Source: Pseudoxanthomonas sp. Root65
GTDB lineage: Bacteria > Pseudomonadota > Gammaproteobacteria > Xanthomonadales > Xanthomonadaceae
Length of the DNA stretch: 64,000 nucleotides
Direction: 5' to 3'
Assembly: GCF_001427635.1 (NCBI RefSeq)
Contig: NZ_LMHA01000002.1
Location: forward strand, 1-64,000
Of the stretch, positions 29,738-38,395 are shown piece by piece. Position numbers and translations under genes: made by a program. The stretch's first letter is position 1. Every line of letters begins with the position of its first letter. The notes beneath the pieces are model-generated. The model saw nothing but the letters and a program-made list of their open reading frames with translations. It had not been told where the DNA came from and searched no databases.

Positions 29738-31639
29738 ATGGCATACGAAGACGTCTACCGGCGCTCGATCGAGCAGCCCGAGGCCTTCTGGGGCGAGGAG
29801 GCGAAGGCGATCCACTGGCATGTGCCGCCGCAGCAGGTGCTGGACTATTCGACGCCGCCGTTCCGCCGTTGGTTCGTCGGCGGGCAGACCAACCTCTGCT
29901 ACAACGCGGTGGACCGGCACCTCGCCGAGCGTGGCGATCAGCTGGCGCTGGTGGCGGTGTCCGCCGAAACCGATGCCACCCGCGAACTGACCTATCGCGA
30001 GCTGCATCGCGAGGTGAATGCGTTCGCCGCCGTGCTGAAGAAGCTCGACGTCGGTCGCGGCGACCGCGTCGTCATCTATATGCCCAACATGGCGGAAGCC
30101 GTGTTCGCGATGCTGGCCTGCGCGCGTATCGGTGCGGTGCACTCGGTGGTGTTCGGCGGCTTTGCCGCGCACAACCTGGCGCTGCGCATCGACGACGCGC
30201 AGCCCAAGCTGCTGATCGCCGCGGATGCCGGCAGCCGCGGCGGCAAGGTCATTCCGTACAAGGCGCTGGTCGATGAAGCCTGTGCGAAAGCCGTTTCGCC
30301 GCCGCCGAAAGTGCTGATCGTGTCGCGCGGGCTCGATCCGGCCGAACCGAAGGTCGCCGGGCGCGACGAGGACTACGCCACGCTGCGCGCCGGGGTTGGC
30401 GATACGGTGGTGCCGGTGGAATGGCTGGAATCGAACGAGCCCAGCTACCTGCTCTACACCTCCGGCACCACCGGCAAGCCGAAGGGCGTGCAGCGCGATG
30501 TCGGTGGCTATGCGGTGGCGATGGCGCTGTCGATGCGCACCGTGTTCGATGTCGGGCCGGGACAGGTGATGTTTTCCACCTCCGATGTCGGCTGGGCGGT
30601 CGGGCATTCGTACAACGTGTACGGGCCGCTGATCGTCGGTGCGACGTCGGTGCTGTACGAAGGGTTGCCGACCACGCCGGACGCCGGCATCTGGTGGGCG
30701 CTGTGCGAGCAGTACGGCGTGCGCACCATGTTCTCCTCGCCCACGGCGGTGCGCGTGCTGAAAAAGCACGACATCGACTTCATCAGGCGCCATGACCTGT
30801 CCGACCTGAAATATCTGTTCCTCGCGGGCGAACCACTGGATGAGCCGACGGCGCACTGGATCACCGACGCGATCGGCAAACCGGTGATCGACAACTACTG
30901 GCAGACCGAAACCGGCTGGCCGGCGTTGACGCTGTTGCCGGGCCTGGACATGAAGCCGGTGCGCTTCGGTTCGCCCGGGTTCCCGAACCTCGGCTACCGC
31001 ATGAAGGTGATCGACGAGAGCACCGGCGAGGAAGTCGGGCCCGGGCAGAAAGGCGTGCTGGTGATGCAGCCGCCGCTGCCGCCGGGCTGCATGACGACGA
31101 TCTGGAACGACGACGCGCGCTTCCTGTCCAGCTACTTCAGTCATTTCAAGGAGCTGTTGTACAGCTCGCTGGACTGGGCGATCCGCGACGCCGACGGCTA
31201 TACCTTCATCCTCGGTCGCACCGACGATGTCATCAACGTGGCCGGCCATCGCCTGGGCACGCGCGAGATCGAGGAATCCGTTTCCGGTTTCGCCGCCGTC
31301 GCGGAAGCGGCGGTGATCGGCGTGGCCGACGAACTGAAGGGGCAGGTGCCGGTGGTGTTCGCCACGCTGCGGCAGGCGACCGACGAGCCGCACGCGCGCG
31401 TGCAGGCGGCCGACGGCATGCGCCGCGCGGTAGAGCAGAGCCTGGGCGCGGTGGCGCGCCCGGCGCGGGTCTACATCGTCAACGCGTTGCCGAAGACGCG
31501 TTCGGGCAAGCTGCTGCGGCGTTCGCTGCAGGCGCTGGCACAGGGCGCCGATCCCGGCGATCTCTCCACGCTGGACGATCCGAACGCACTGGAAGAAGTG
31601 AAGCGCGCCCTGCAGCGCGGGCCCGAGGTGGGCAGCTGA
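29738..31639 (+). CDS. prpE: Propionyl-CoA synthetase (acetyl-CoA synthetase family)
   Basis: 633 residues. An AMP-forming acyl-CoA synthetase: P-loop YTSGTTGKPKGVQRDVGGYA, substrate-site WAVGHSYNVYGPL, NYWQTETGWP, hinge GRTDDVINVAGHRLGTREIE and the acetylation-regulated lysine in PKTRSGKLLRR. The length, the N-terminus (MAYEDVYRRSIEQPEAFWGE) and nearby prpB/prpC favour the propionate-specific PrpE over Acs. It activates propionate to propionyl-CoA for the methylcitrate cycle. The stop is one base from the end of the convergent peptidase gene. Confidence 0.88.
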   Translation: MAYEDVYRRSIEQPEAFWGEEAKAIHWHVPPQQVLDYSTPPFRRWFVGGQTNLCYNAVDRHLAERGDQLALVAVSAETDATRELTYRELHREVNAFAAVLKKLDVGRGDRVVIYMPNMAEAVFAMLACARIGAVHSVVFGGFAAHNLALRIDDAQPKLLIAADAGSRGGKVIPYKALVDEACAKAVSPPPKVLIVSRGLDPAEPKVAGRDEDYATLRAGVGDTVVPVEWLESNEPSYLLYTSGTTGKPKGVQRDVGGYAVAMALSMRTVFDVGPGQVMFSTSDVGWAVGHSYNVYGPLIVGATSVLYEGLPTTPDAGIWWALCEQYGVRTMFSSPTAVRVLKKHDIDFIRRHDLSDLKYLFLAGEPLDEPTAHWITDAIGKPVIDNYWQTETGWPALTLLPGLDMKPVRFGSPGFPNLGYRMKVIDESTGEEVGPGQKGVLVMQPPLPPGCMTTIWNDDARFLSSYFSHFKELLYSSLDWAIRDADGYTFILGRTDDVINVAGHRLGTREIEESVSGFAAVAEAAVIGVADELKGQVPVVFATLRQATDEPHARVQAADGMRRAVEQSLGAVARPARVYIVNALPKTRSGKLLRRSLQALAQGADPGDLSTLDDPNALEEVKRALQRGPEVGS

Positions 31640-31640
31640 G

Positions 31641-33047
31641 TCAGCGCGCCGGCGGCGATGGTGCCGCCGGATCCACGCTGCGATCCAGCGTCCACACCAC
31701 ATCGCGGCCCTGCGGGTCGCGGCTCAGCACGAAGCGCGCGCTGGCGCCGGGCGTGAGCGGCAGCGGCGAGCGCGGATCATCGTTGTCGCCATCATCGTTC
31801 GCTTCGATCACGGTGCGTTCGCCGGCGTGGCCGGGCAGCGGCACGATGAACAGGCCGCGCGCATCGATGCTGCGGCGGGCCTTCTTCGTGCCGAGATCGC
31901 CCACGTCGGCGATCGCACCGTCGGTCTCGGCCAGCGGATTGCGGAAGTTGACCAGCAGGTCGGCGCGCATCGGGGCGCGGCCAGGCACGGCCAGCGTGCC
32001 GCCGCGCAGCACCAGGTCGGGCCACACGTCCCCGTTCTCCGGCAGGTCGCGGTACAGCGCGTGCGGCACACCGGCGTGGCTGCCGGTGGCGATGCTGTCG
32101 AGCGCCGCCACCATGCCGAGGAAATACAGCTTGCGCAGGCGCTGCTTCTGCACGTCGCCTTCGATCCCGCCGGCTTCGATCAGTACCGTGCTGGCGCCCC
32201 ACTGGGTGGTGAGATCGCCGAAGGCGCGCGGGTCGAAGGTCTCGTCCCAGCGCGCGATATGGCCAGCGAGATAGGGCTCCAGCGCGATGCGGATGACTCC
32301 GGCCACTTCGATGGCGCGCGTGCGCACGTCGTTGACGTCGGCGGCATGGTTGTACGGGGGCGACAGCAGCGCAATGGCGGTGCCACGATCGGAATCGCCG
32401 GCGCGATAGCCCACGCGCTGGTCGTGCAGGTTGAAGCCGTACATCGGCTTCACCTGATCGAACAGGGACTTCAGCGTGCGCGCTTCCGGCGTGGCCAGCA
32501 TGCGCGCATCGCGGTTGAGGTCGATGCCCTGCGCGTTGCGGCGCTGGAAGCGCGCGGCGCCGTCCGGATTGACGATGGGGAAGACGTGCAGCGTGGTGTT
32601 CGCCTGCAGCGCTTTCACGCGCGGGTCGTCCGGGTGCTCGCCGAGGAAGCGGAACAGGTCCGCCAATGCCATCGACGCGGTGCTCTCGTCGCCATGCATC
32701 TGCGACCACAGCAGCACCGATGTCTTGCCGTTGCCCCAGCGCACGTGGCGCAGCGGGCGATCTTCCACGCTGCGGCCGATCTCTTCGATGCGGAAGCCGC
32801 GGTCTTTCGCCAGCAGCGGCGTGGCGACCGACCACCAGTGTTCCGCGTTGAACGTGCGGTCCTCCAGCCCCGCGACACGCAGTTGCGTGTCGTAGCGCGT
32901 GTCGAGGTCGGGCAGCCACGCGGGAGGCGAGGGGACCGGCGTCGCTGCCTGCGCCGTTGCGTCGGCGTCGGGCATGTCGGCGTTCCGGGCGATGGTGGTC
33001 GGGGTCATCATCGTCAACAGCAGGCACAGGGCGAGGACAGGGCGCAT
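31641..33047 (-). CDS. Exported M14-family zinc carboxypeptidase
   Basis: 468 residues from the ATG at 33047, which gives a signal peptide (MRPVLALCLLLTMMTPTTIA); an earlier TTG would bury it. An M14 metallopeptidase: zinc ligands in QMHGDES and the downstream GFNLHDQR, catalytic Glu in STVLIEAGG. It probably trims peptides or peptidoglycan stem peptides in the periplasm; specificity is not predictable. A beta-rich domain of about 130 residues follows the catalytic domain. Confidence 0.88.
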   Translation of the reverse strand: MRPVLALCLLLTMMTPTTIARNADMPDADATAQAATPVPSPPAWLPDLDTRYDTQLRVAGLEDRTFNAEHWWSVATPLLAKDRGFRIEEIGRSVEDRPLRHVRWGNGKTSVLLWSQMHGDESTASMALADLFRFLGEHPDDPRVKALQANTTLHVFPIVNPDGAARFQRRNAQGIDLNRDARMLATPEARTLKSLFDQVKPMYGFNLHDQRVGYRAGDSDRGTAIALLSPPYNHAADVNDVRTRAIEVAGVIRIALEPYLAGHIARWDETFDPRAFGDLTTQWGASTVLIEAGGIEGDVQKQRLRKLYFLGMVAALDSIATGSHAGVPHALYRDLPENGDVWPDLVLRGGTLAVPGRAPMRADLLVNFRNPLAETDGAIADVGDLGTKKARRSIDARGLFIVPLPGHAGERTVIEANDDGDNDDPRSPLPLTPGASARFVLSRDPQGRDVVWTLDRSVDPAAPSPPAR

Positions 33048-33132
33048 TGCGGCAGTGGCAGAAGCGGGCTTCCGCAGGGTCGGTGGATGCGCAGTCGATG
33101 TCAAATCCGGGTGCAGGCGTGACGCCTCTCCG

Positions 33133-34359
33133 TCACGTCGATGAGGTCGGCGGCGTGATGCCGGTATAGCGGGCGCGCGGACGTATCAGACCGCCTTGCG
33201 CCTGTTGTTCCAGCGCGTGGGCCAGCCAGCCGGCCAGGCGGCCCGCGGCGAACATCACCAGCGCCGGTGTCGGCGGCAGACGGTTGAGGTGGCAGATCGC
33301 GGCGAGCATGAAGTCGATGTTCGGGCGCAGGCCGCTGATCTCTTCGGTGGCGACGATCAGGGTTTCCAGTGCGGCCATCTCGCGCGTGCCGGCGTGGCGA
33401 TCACGCGCACGCGCCAGCAGTTCCGCGCCACGCGGATCGCCCTGCGGATACAGCGCGTGGCCGAAGCCGGGCAGATCGTCGCCGCGTTGCCAGCGCTCGC
33501 TGAGGAAGGCGCGGGCGGACGCGGCGTCGCGTGCGTCGGCGATCAGCGCATAGGCGCGCGCGGTGGCGCCGCCATGGCGCGGGCCCGACAGCGCCGCCAG
33601 GCCGCTGCACACCGTCGCGTGCAGGTGCGCACCGGTGGAGGCCACGACGCGTGCGGCGAACGCGGACACGTTGAGTTCGTGGTCGGCGCAGACCACCAGT
33701 GCCGCACGCACCAGTTCGGCGAAGCCGTCGTCATCGGGTCGCCATGCCTGCGCCAGCACGCGATGCACGGGCGCCGCCGACGGCGGCTGCGCCACCAGCA
33801 GCGCGGCGTTGTGGCGCAGCAGGCCGGCGGCGATCTCGTGGCGCACGCGCGGCGCGGAGTTGAACGAATGGCGCACATCCAGTGCGAGCAACGGGATGGC
33901 GGCCATCGCCCGCTCGAGCGGCGGCAGCGACGCCGCGGAGGCGAGCGGCTCGACCACGTCGGGCCACCGGCTCGGCGAAGGGACCGCGAACGGGTCGTCC
34001 GCACCGACGTCCCACAGGTGCCGGGCCACGTCTTCCAGCGTCGCACCCTCGTGCACCATCGCGATCGCGGATCGGCCACGGTAGTAGGGGCCGTCGGGCC
34101 GGATCAGCGAGATCCGCGTCTCCAGCACCGGCAGGCCGCGATCCAGGCTCTGCGCCGCGCCCCGGGCCGCGCCGCGGCCCACCTGCTTGCGCTGTGCCAG
34201 CCGTTCCACGTCCTGGCGCAGGTAAAGGCGGCTGCGGTGGTCCTTGCCCGGGCGCGACTCCAGCAGGCCGCGGCTGACATAGGCGTACAGCGTGGCCTGG
34301 CTGATGCCGAGCAGGCGGCAGGTCTCGCGGGCGGTCAGCAGGTCGGTGGCGGACGCCAT
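33133..34359 (-). CDS. MerR-type HTH fused to citrate-synthase-like domain
   Basis: 408 residues from the ATG at 34359. Residues about 6-58 form a MerR-like helix-turn-helix (LLTARETCRLLGISQATLYA, then SRLYLRQDVERLAQRK). Residues about 100-400 are a citrate-synthase fold that keeps all three catalytic positions: His in HELNVSAFAARVV (about 226), His in GFGHALYPQGDPR (about 301) and Asp in NIDFMLAAI (about 349). It is divergent from prpB, and palindromic AT-rich sequence overlaps its own promoter. Inferred role: a citrate- or methylcitrate-pathway-sensing regulator of prpBC, or a DNA-binding citrate synthase. No sigma54-type PrpR is present nearby. Confidence 0.8.
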   Translation of the reverse strand: MASATDLLTARETCRLLGISQATLYAYVSRGLLESRPGKDHRSRLYLRQDVERLAQRKQVGRGAARGAAQSLDRGLPVLETRISLIRPDGPYYRGRSAIAMVHEGATLEDVARHLWDVGADDPFAVPSPSRWPDVVEPLASAASLPPLERAMAAIPLLALDVRHSFNSAPRVRHEIAAGLLRHNAALLVAQPPSAAPVHRVLAQAWRPDDDGFAELVRAALVVCADHELNVSAFAARVVASTGAHLHATVCSGLAALSGPRHGGATARAYALIADARDAASARAFLSERWQRGDDLPGFGHALYPQGDPRGAELLARARDRHAGTREMAALETLIVATEEISGLRPNIDFMLAAICHLNRLPPTPALVMFAAGRLAGWLAHALEQQAQGGLIRPRARYTGITPPTSST

Positions 34360-34365
34360 GCGGAA

Positions 34366-34395
34366 ATATTGATTTATTCGATCAAGATTGATCAA
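34366..34395 (-). promoter_or_regulatory. Promoter of the HTH-citrate synthase gene, probably leaderless
   Basis: Minus strand: TTGATC (34395-34390), an 18-bp spacer and CAATAT (34371-34366), only six bases before the ATG at 34359. Transcription would start at or next to the start codon, and there is no ribosome-binding sequence upstream, consistent with a leaderless mRNA. It overlaps the operator-like repeats. Confidence 0.45.
34369..34395. promoter_or_regulatory. Operator-like repeats between the HTH-citrate synthase gene and prpB
   Basis: TTGAT (34369-34373) and ATCAA (34381-34385) form an inverted pair, followed by the palindrome TTGATCAA (34388-34395). The two ATCAA copies are exactly 10 bp apart, one helical turn, so bound proteins would lie on one face. 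The site is the most AT-rich stretch in the area. It is a likely binding site of the divergent HTH protein. Confidence 0.6.
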
Positions 34396-34499
34396 CCCTG
34401 GGGATGGTGCCAGATTTGCCGCCCGAGGAGGGGCGTAATCTTCACGCACCTCTGGTCCGGCCCCGATGGCCGGCTTCGAACATGAGGAGTTTCCGTCGC

Positions 34500-35384
34500 A
34501 TGAGCATCCCGTCCGCTGGCAGCCGTTTCCGCGCTGCGCTCGCCGCCGAATCGCCGTTGCAGGTGATCGGCGCCATCAACGCCAATCACGCACTGCTGGC
34601 GAAGCGCGCCGGCTACCAGGCCATCTACCTGTCCGGCGGCGGCGTCGCCGCGGGTTCGCTCGGCCTGCCGGACCTGGGCATCAACACGCTGGAAGACGTG
34701 CTGATCGACGTGCGCCGCATCACCGACGTCTGCGACCTGCCGCTGATGGTCGACATCGACACCGGCTTCGGCCCCAGCGCGTTCAACATCGAGCGCACGG
34801 TGAAGTCGCTGATCAAGGCCGGCGCCGCCGCCTGCCACATCGAGGACCAGGTCGGCGCCAAGCGCTGCGGCCATCGTCCGGGCAAGGAGATCGTGCCGGC
34901 CGGCGAGATGGTCGACCGCGTCAAGGCCGCCGCCGATGCGAAGACCGATCCGGACTTCTTCCTGATCGCACGCACCGACGCCATCCAGGTGGAAGGCGTG
35001 GATGCCGCCATCGAGCGCGCCATCGCCTGCGTCGAGGCCGGCGCCGACGGCATCTTCGCCGAGGCCGCCTACGACCTGCCCACCTACCAGCGTTTCGTCG
35101 ACGCGGTGAAGGTGCCGGTACTGGCCAACATCACCGAGTTCGGCAAGACGCCGCTGTTCACCCGCGACGAACTGGCTTCGGTCGGCGTGGCGATCCAGCT
35201 GTATCCGCTGTCGGCGTTCCGCGCCATGAACAAGGCCGCCGAGAACGTGTACGAAGCGATCCGTCGCGACGGCCACCAGAAGAATGTGGTCGACACCATG
35301 CAGACGCGCGAAGAACTGTACGACCGTATCGGTTACCACGCCTTCGAGCAGAAGCTTGATGCACTGTTCACTGCCAAAAAGTAG
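34500..35384 (+). CDS. prpB: 2-methylisocitrate lyase
   Basis: 294 residues from [20 protein letters not shown], with GAGGAG ten bases upstream. It cleaves 2-methylisocitrate to pyruvate and succinate, the last step of the methylcitrate cycle. The catalytic signature [10 protein letters not shown] has the active Cys at residue 123, and the metal-site region MVDIDTGFG is present. It is followed by prpC on the same strand after a 201-base repeat-filled gap. Confidence 0.95.
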   Translation: MSIPSAGSRFRAALAAESPLQVIGAINANHALLAKRAGYQAIYLSGGGVAAGSLGLPDLGINTLEDVLIDVRRITDVCDLPLMVDIDTGFGPSAFNIERTVKSLIKAGAAACHIEDQVGAKRCGHRPGKEIVPAGEMVDRVKAAADAKTDPDFFLIARTDAIQVEGVDAAIERAIACVEAGADGIFAEAAYDLPTYQRFVDAVKVPVLANITEFGKTPLFTRDELASVGVAIQLYPLSAFRAMNKAAENVYEAIRRDGHQKNVVDTMQTREELYDRIGYHAFEQKLDALFTAKK

Positions 35385-35389
35385 CCATA

Positions 35390-35570
35390 TCCCTTCTCCC
35401 TTTGGGAGAAAAGCCTGCCCCGCACTCGATACGGGGTGCCCGAAGGGCGGATGAGGGTACGGCGAAGTCAGTGATGTCCAAGGCGCACGGACTTCGCCGC
35501 ACCCTCACCCCAACCCCTCTCTCCCACGGGGACTTCCTTCGGTCGCCGGTGGGAGAGGGGCTTTACATCA
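35390..35570. repeat. Composite palindromic element between prpB and prpC
   Basis: Nearly the whole 201-base gap is inverted repeats. They are TTCTCCC/GGGAGAA near 35393-35409; a 17-bp pair with one mismatch (35453-35469, GAGGGT..GGCGAAGTC, and 35490-35506, GACTTCGCC..ACCCTC); and CCCCTCTC with GAGAGGGG at its right end. The GGTGCCCGAAGGGCGGATGA block is a widespread proteobacterial REP-type sequence. It looks like a MITE/REP cluster inserted in the prp operon; an RNA form could fold into a large stem. Confidence 0.65.
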
Positions 35571-35585
35571 TCAAGAGGTGTTGAA

Positions 35586-36734
35586 ATGTCAGACGCTGCC
35601 GTTCCCTTCAAGCCCAAGAAATCCGTCGCCCTGTCGGGCACTGCCGCCGGCAACACCGCGCTGTGCACCGTCGGCCGCACCGGCAACGACCTGCACTACC
35701 GCGGCTACGACATCCTCGACCTGGCCACGACCAGCGAGTTCGAGGAGGTCGCCTACCTGCTGGTGCATGGCAAGCTGCCCAACCGCGCCGAGCTGGCCGG
35801 CTACAAGGCCAAGCTGAAGTCGCTGCGCGGCATCCCGGCCGCAGTGAAGGCCGCGCTGGAGGAACTGCCGCCGTCGGCGCATCCGATGGACGTGATGCGC
35901 ACCGGCGTGTCCGTGCTGGGCTGCGTGTCGCCGGAGAAGGACGACCACAACCATCCGGGCGCGCGCGACATCGCCGACAAGCTGATGGCGTCGCTGGGTT
36001 CCATGCTGCTGTACTGGTACCACTGGAGCCACAACGGCCGTGCCATCGACGTGGAGACCGATGACGATTCCATCGGCGGCCACTTCCTGCATCTGCTGCA
36101 CGGCGAGAAGCCGAAGGACAGTTGGGTGCGCGCGATGCACACCTCGCTGATCCTGTACGCCGAGCACGAGTTCAACGCCTCCACGTTCACCTGCCGCGTC
36201 ATCGCCGGCACCGGCAGCGACATGCATTCCTGCATCGCCGGCGGCATCGGTGCGCTGCGCGGCCCGAAGCATGGCGGCGCGAACGAGGTCGCGTTCGAAG
36301 TGCAGAAGCGCTACGAGACGCCGGATGAGGCGGAAGCCGACATCAAGGCGCGCGTCGAACGCAAGGAAGTGGTGATCGGCTTCGGCCATCCGGTCTACAC
36401 CGTCGGCGACCCGCGCAACGGCGTCATCAAGCAGGTGGCGAAGGACCTGTCGGCCGAGCAGTCGAACATGAAGATGTACGACATCGCCGAGCGCCTGGAA
36501 TCGGTGATGTGGGACATCAAGAAGATGTTCCCCAACCTGGACTGGTTCAGTGCGGTCAGCTACCACATGATGGGCGTGCCGACGGCGATGTTCACCCCGC
36601 TGTTCGTGATCGCTCGCACCAGTGGCTGGAGCGCGCACGTGATCGAGCAGCGCATCGACGGCAAGATCATCCGTCCCAGCGCCAACTACACGGGGCCCGA
36701 GGACCTGGAGTTCGTTCCGCTGGACCAGCGCTGA
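35586..36734 (+). CDS. prpC: 2-methylcitrate synthase
   Basis: 382 residues. It condenses propionyl-CoA with oxaloacetate to 2-methylcitrate. Catalytic positions are in [20 protein letters not shown] (His), [13 protein letters not shown] (His) and [13 protein letters not shown] (Asp). The compact length and EHEFNAST favour PrpC over GltA. No prpD or acnD follows, so the dehydratase steps must be encoded elsewhere. Confidence 0.94.
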   Translation: MSDAAVPFKPKKSVALSGTAAGNTALCTVGRTGNDLHYRGYDILDLATTSEFEEVAYLLVHGKLPNRAELAGYKAKLKSLRGIPAAVKAALEELPPSAHPMDVMRTGVSVLGCVSPEKDDHNHPGARDIADKLMASLGSMLLYWYHWSHNGRAIDVETDDDSIGGHFLHLLHGEKPKDSWVRAMHTSLILYAEHEFNASTFTCRVIAGTGSDMHSCIAGGIGALRGPKHGGANEVAFEVQKRYETPDEAEADIKARVERKEVVIGFGHPVYTVGDPRNGVIKQVAKDLSAEQSNMKMYDIAERLESVMWDIKKMFPNLDWFSAVSYHMMGVPTAMFTPLFVIARTSGWSAHVIEQRIDGKIIRPSANYTGPEDLEFVPLDQR

Positions 36735-36901
36735 CCCCTTCCGGTGCGCAAGGCGGGGCCGTTCCGGCACAGGTCGGGCGGTCCCGTATCGTTTGTGTGA
36801 CCCGCGTGGTAGCCGGGAAGCGCGCCATCGCGTACTACTGGTGGTACAAGGGGAGCGTCGCGACCGTCGGGAGGGGCCCGTGGCGCGCGCAAGGGGACGT
36901 C

Positions 36902-37399
36902 ATGCAGACGATGTGGTGCAAGACCGATGCGGGTCGGAACGAGATCCAGCAGCGCACGCGCAAGCTGCCGGCAGGGCTGCGCTCGATCCTGTTGCTGGTG
37001 GACGGCCAGCGCAACGACGACGAACTGCAGGCGATGATGAGCGGGCTGCACGCGCCCGACGACGCCCTGCAGCAACTGGCTGCCGAGGGATTGATCGAGC
37101 GGCGTTCGGGTGCGGCGTGGGTGCTGGCGGCCGTCGCGGCGCCCAAGGCAGGCGATGACCTGCAAGTGGCCACCAAGACGGCGGCCGACCGCTACAACCT
37201 GCTGTATGCGCGCATCACCGACGACATCCGCGCGCACATCGGCCTGAAGGGGTACTTCCTGCAACTCAAGGTCGAGCGCTGCGCCGATGCGGACGAACTG
37301 GTGGCGCTGCTGCCCGACGTGGCCACGGCGCTGACCAAGGCGCGCGACCACACCTTCGCCACGCGCTGGCTGGAAGAGGTGCGCGCGTCGGTGGTCTGA
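36902..37399 (+). CDS. Conserved hypothetical protein
   Basis: 165 residues from MQTMWCKTDAGRNEIQQRTR, with AAGGGGA upstream. The first 70 residues (LPAGLRSILLLVDGQRNDDE through LAAEGLIERR) resemble a winged-helix-like module found in various proteobacterial regulatory proteins. The C-terminal part is alpha-helical with no recognised motif, and there is no signal peptide or membrane segment. Function unknown. The 167-base gap from prpC holds nothing clear. Confidence 0.7.
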   Translation: MQTMWCKTDAGRNEIQQRTRKLPAGLRSILLLVDGQRNDDELQAMMSGLHAPDDALQQLAAEGLIERRSGAAWVLAAVAAPKAGDDLQVATKTAADRYNLLYARITDDIRAHIGLKGYFLQLKVERCADADELVALLPDVATALTKARDHTFATRWLEEVRASVV

Positions 37400-37417
37400 C
37401 GCGCGCGCACGCCGCTA

Positions 37418-38029
37418 TCAGGCGAGGCCTTCGGCCTTGAGGGCGGCCTGCACGCCCGCATCCGCGTCCATGCGCTGCGTGAACGCAGCGATGTTGGGCA
37501 GGCCGGACAGGTCCACGCCGGTGCGCTGGGCCCAACGCAAGGTGATGTAGAAATAGGGGTCGGCGAAGCTGCGGAAGCCGGCCAGCCAGTCGTGTCCTTC
37601 CAACTGCTTCTCCGCGCTTTCGAACAGCCCGCGCAGGCGCTTGCGTGCGGCGTCCTTCACCGCATCGAACTGCGTTTCGTCGACGATGAAGCGGGCCGGC
37701 CCGAACAGCGGATGGAACGCCGGGTGCAGGTCGGAATTGACGAACGCCAGCCACTTGGCCGCCAGCGCGCGCTGCTGCGGCGAGCCGTCGCCAGCGAGCT
37801 GAGCCTGCGGGTACGTGTCGGCGATGTAACCCATGATCGCGGCGTTCTGCGTCAGCACGAAATCACCGTCGACGATCGCCGGCACCGCGCCGGTGGGATT
37901 GATCGTCAGGTAGGCGGGTTCCTTCATTTCCGCGGCGGTCATCACCTGCACCTCGAACGGCTGTCCGGTCCATTGCAGCGCGATGTGGTCGGCGGTCGAG
38001 CACGCGCCCGGCTTGGTGTAGAGCTTCAT
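37418..38029 (-). CDS. gst: Glutathione S-transferase, beta class
   Basis: 203 residues starting MKLYTKPGACSTADHIALQW. Cys10 and Ser11 in GACS mark the bacterial beta class, which binds glutathione through Cys10. The thioredoxin-like half has the cis-Pro stretch NPTGAVPAIV and glutathione-contact QNAAIMGYI. The helical C-terminal half has AGFRSFADPYFYITLRWA. It has probable detoxification or thiol-redox roles and stands alone on the minus strand. Confidence 0.92.
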   Translation of the reverse strand: MKLYTKPGACSTADHIALQWTGQPFEVQVMTAAEMKEPAYLTINPTGAVPAIVDGDFVLTQNAAIMGYIADTYPQAQLAGDGSPQQRALAAKWLAFVNSDLHPAFHPLFGPARFIVDETQFDAVKDAARKRLRGLFESAEKQLEGHDWLAGFRSFADPYFYITLRWAQRTGVDLSGLPNIAAFTQRMDADAGVQAALKAEGLA

Positions 38030-38041
38030 CGTGGTTCCATG

Positions 38042-38072
38042 GAAAAGAAAAGGCCCGCGATTATCGCGGGCC
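38042..38072 (-). terminator. Intrinsic terminator (minus strand)
   Basis: Nine-bp stem GGCCCGCGA / TCGCGGGCC with a TTA loop. On the minus strand the tail reads TTTTCTTTTCC. It lies between the hydrolase gene and gst and would stop minus-strand transcription before gst. Confidence 0.85.
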
Positions 38073-38082
38073 GTGGAGGCTT

Positions 38083-38345
38083 GCGGGGTGATGTGGGGTG
38101 CAACGGATTGTGCTGTGCACGCGCGACATGTATCGCGGTGGTCGGCTTTTCATCCGCGCGCGCTACTCGAGGGAGGGGGGAGTAGGTGCCGTGCAGGTTC
38201 GGCGCGCGCCCTGATCGTTGCGGTGTGATGTGGTACGCAGCGCTGATTTTGCTGGGCACGGTGTAGTTCGCATCGCGGCGGTTCGCCCTCACCCGTTGCC
38301 CTCTCCCGGTGGGAGAGGGGGAGTAGGTGCCTTGCGGGTTCCGCT
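38083..38345. repeat. Two degenerate tandem repeat units of about 137 bp
   Basis: Unit 1 starts at 38083 (GCGGGGTGATGTGG), unit 2 at 38220 (GCGGTGTGATGTGG). Both then contain a GCTG(T/G)GCACG segment and end in GGGGGAGTAGGTGCC followed by TGC(A/G)GGTTC. Sequence between these anchors has diverged. Unit 2 carries an extra CCCTCTCCC/GGGAGAGGG hairpin. Confidence 0.6.
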
Positions 38346-38395
38346 TCGGTAGCGGGTAGCTACGTCCGGTGTCGTGCGTTCGAAAGCTTTTGCTC

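Larger units (their letters stand above)
38030..38395. other. Repeat-rich gap between gst and the cell wall hydrolase gene
   Basis: 366 bases with no credible gene. It contains a minus-strand terminator (38042-38072) and a degenerate tandem duplication of about 137 bases that includes CTCTCCCGGTGGGAGAGG-type REP sequence. Confidence 0.6.

Noticed and set aside
38083..38345. CRISPR-like array
   Set aside because: Only two degenerate units of about 137 bp, not short identical repeats with unique spacers, and no cas genes.
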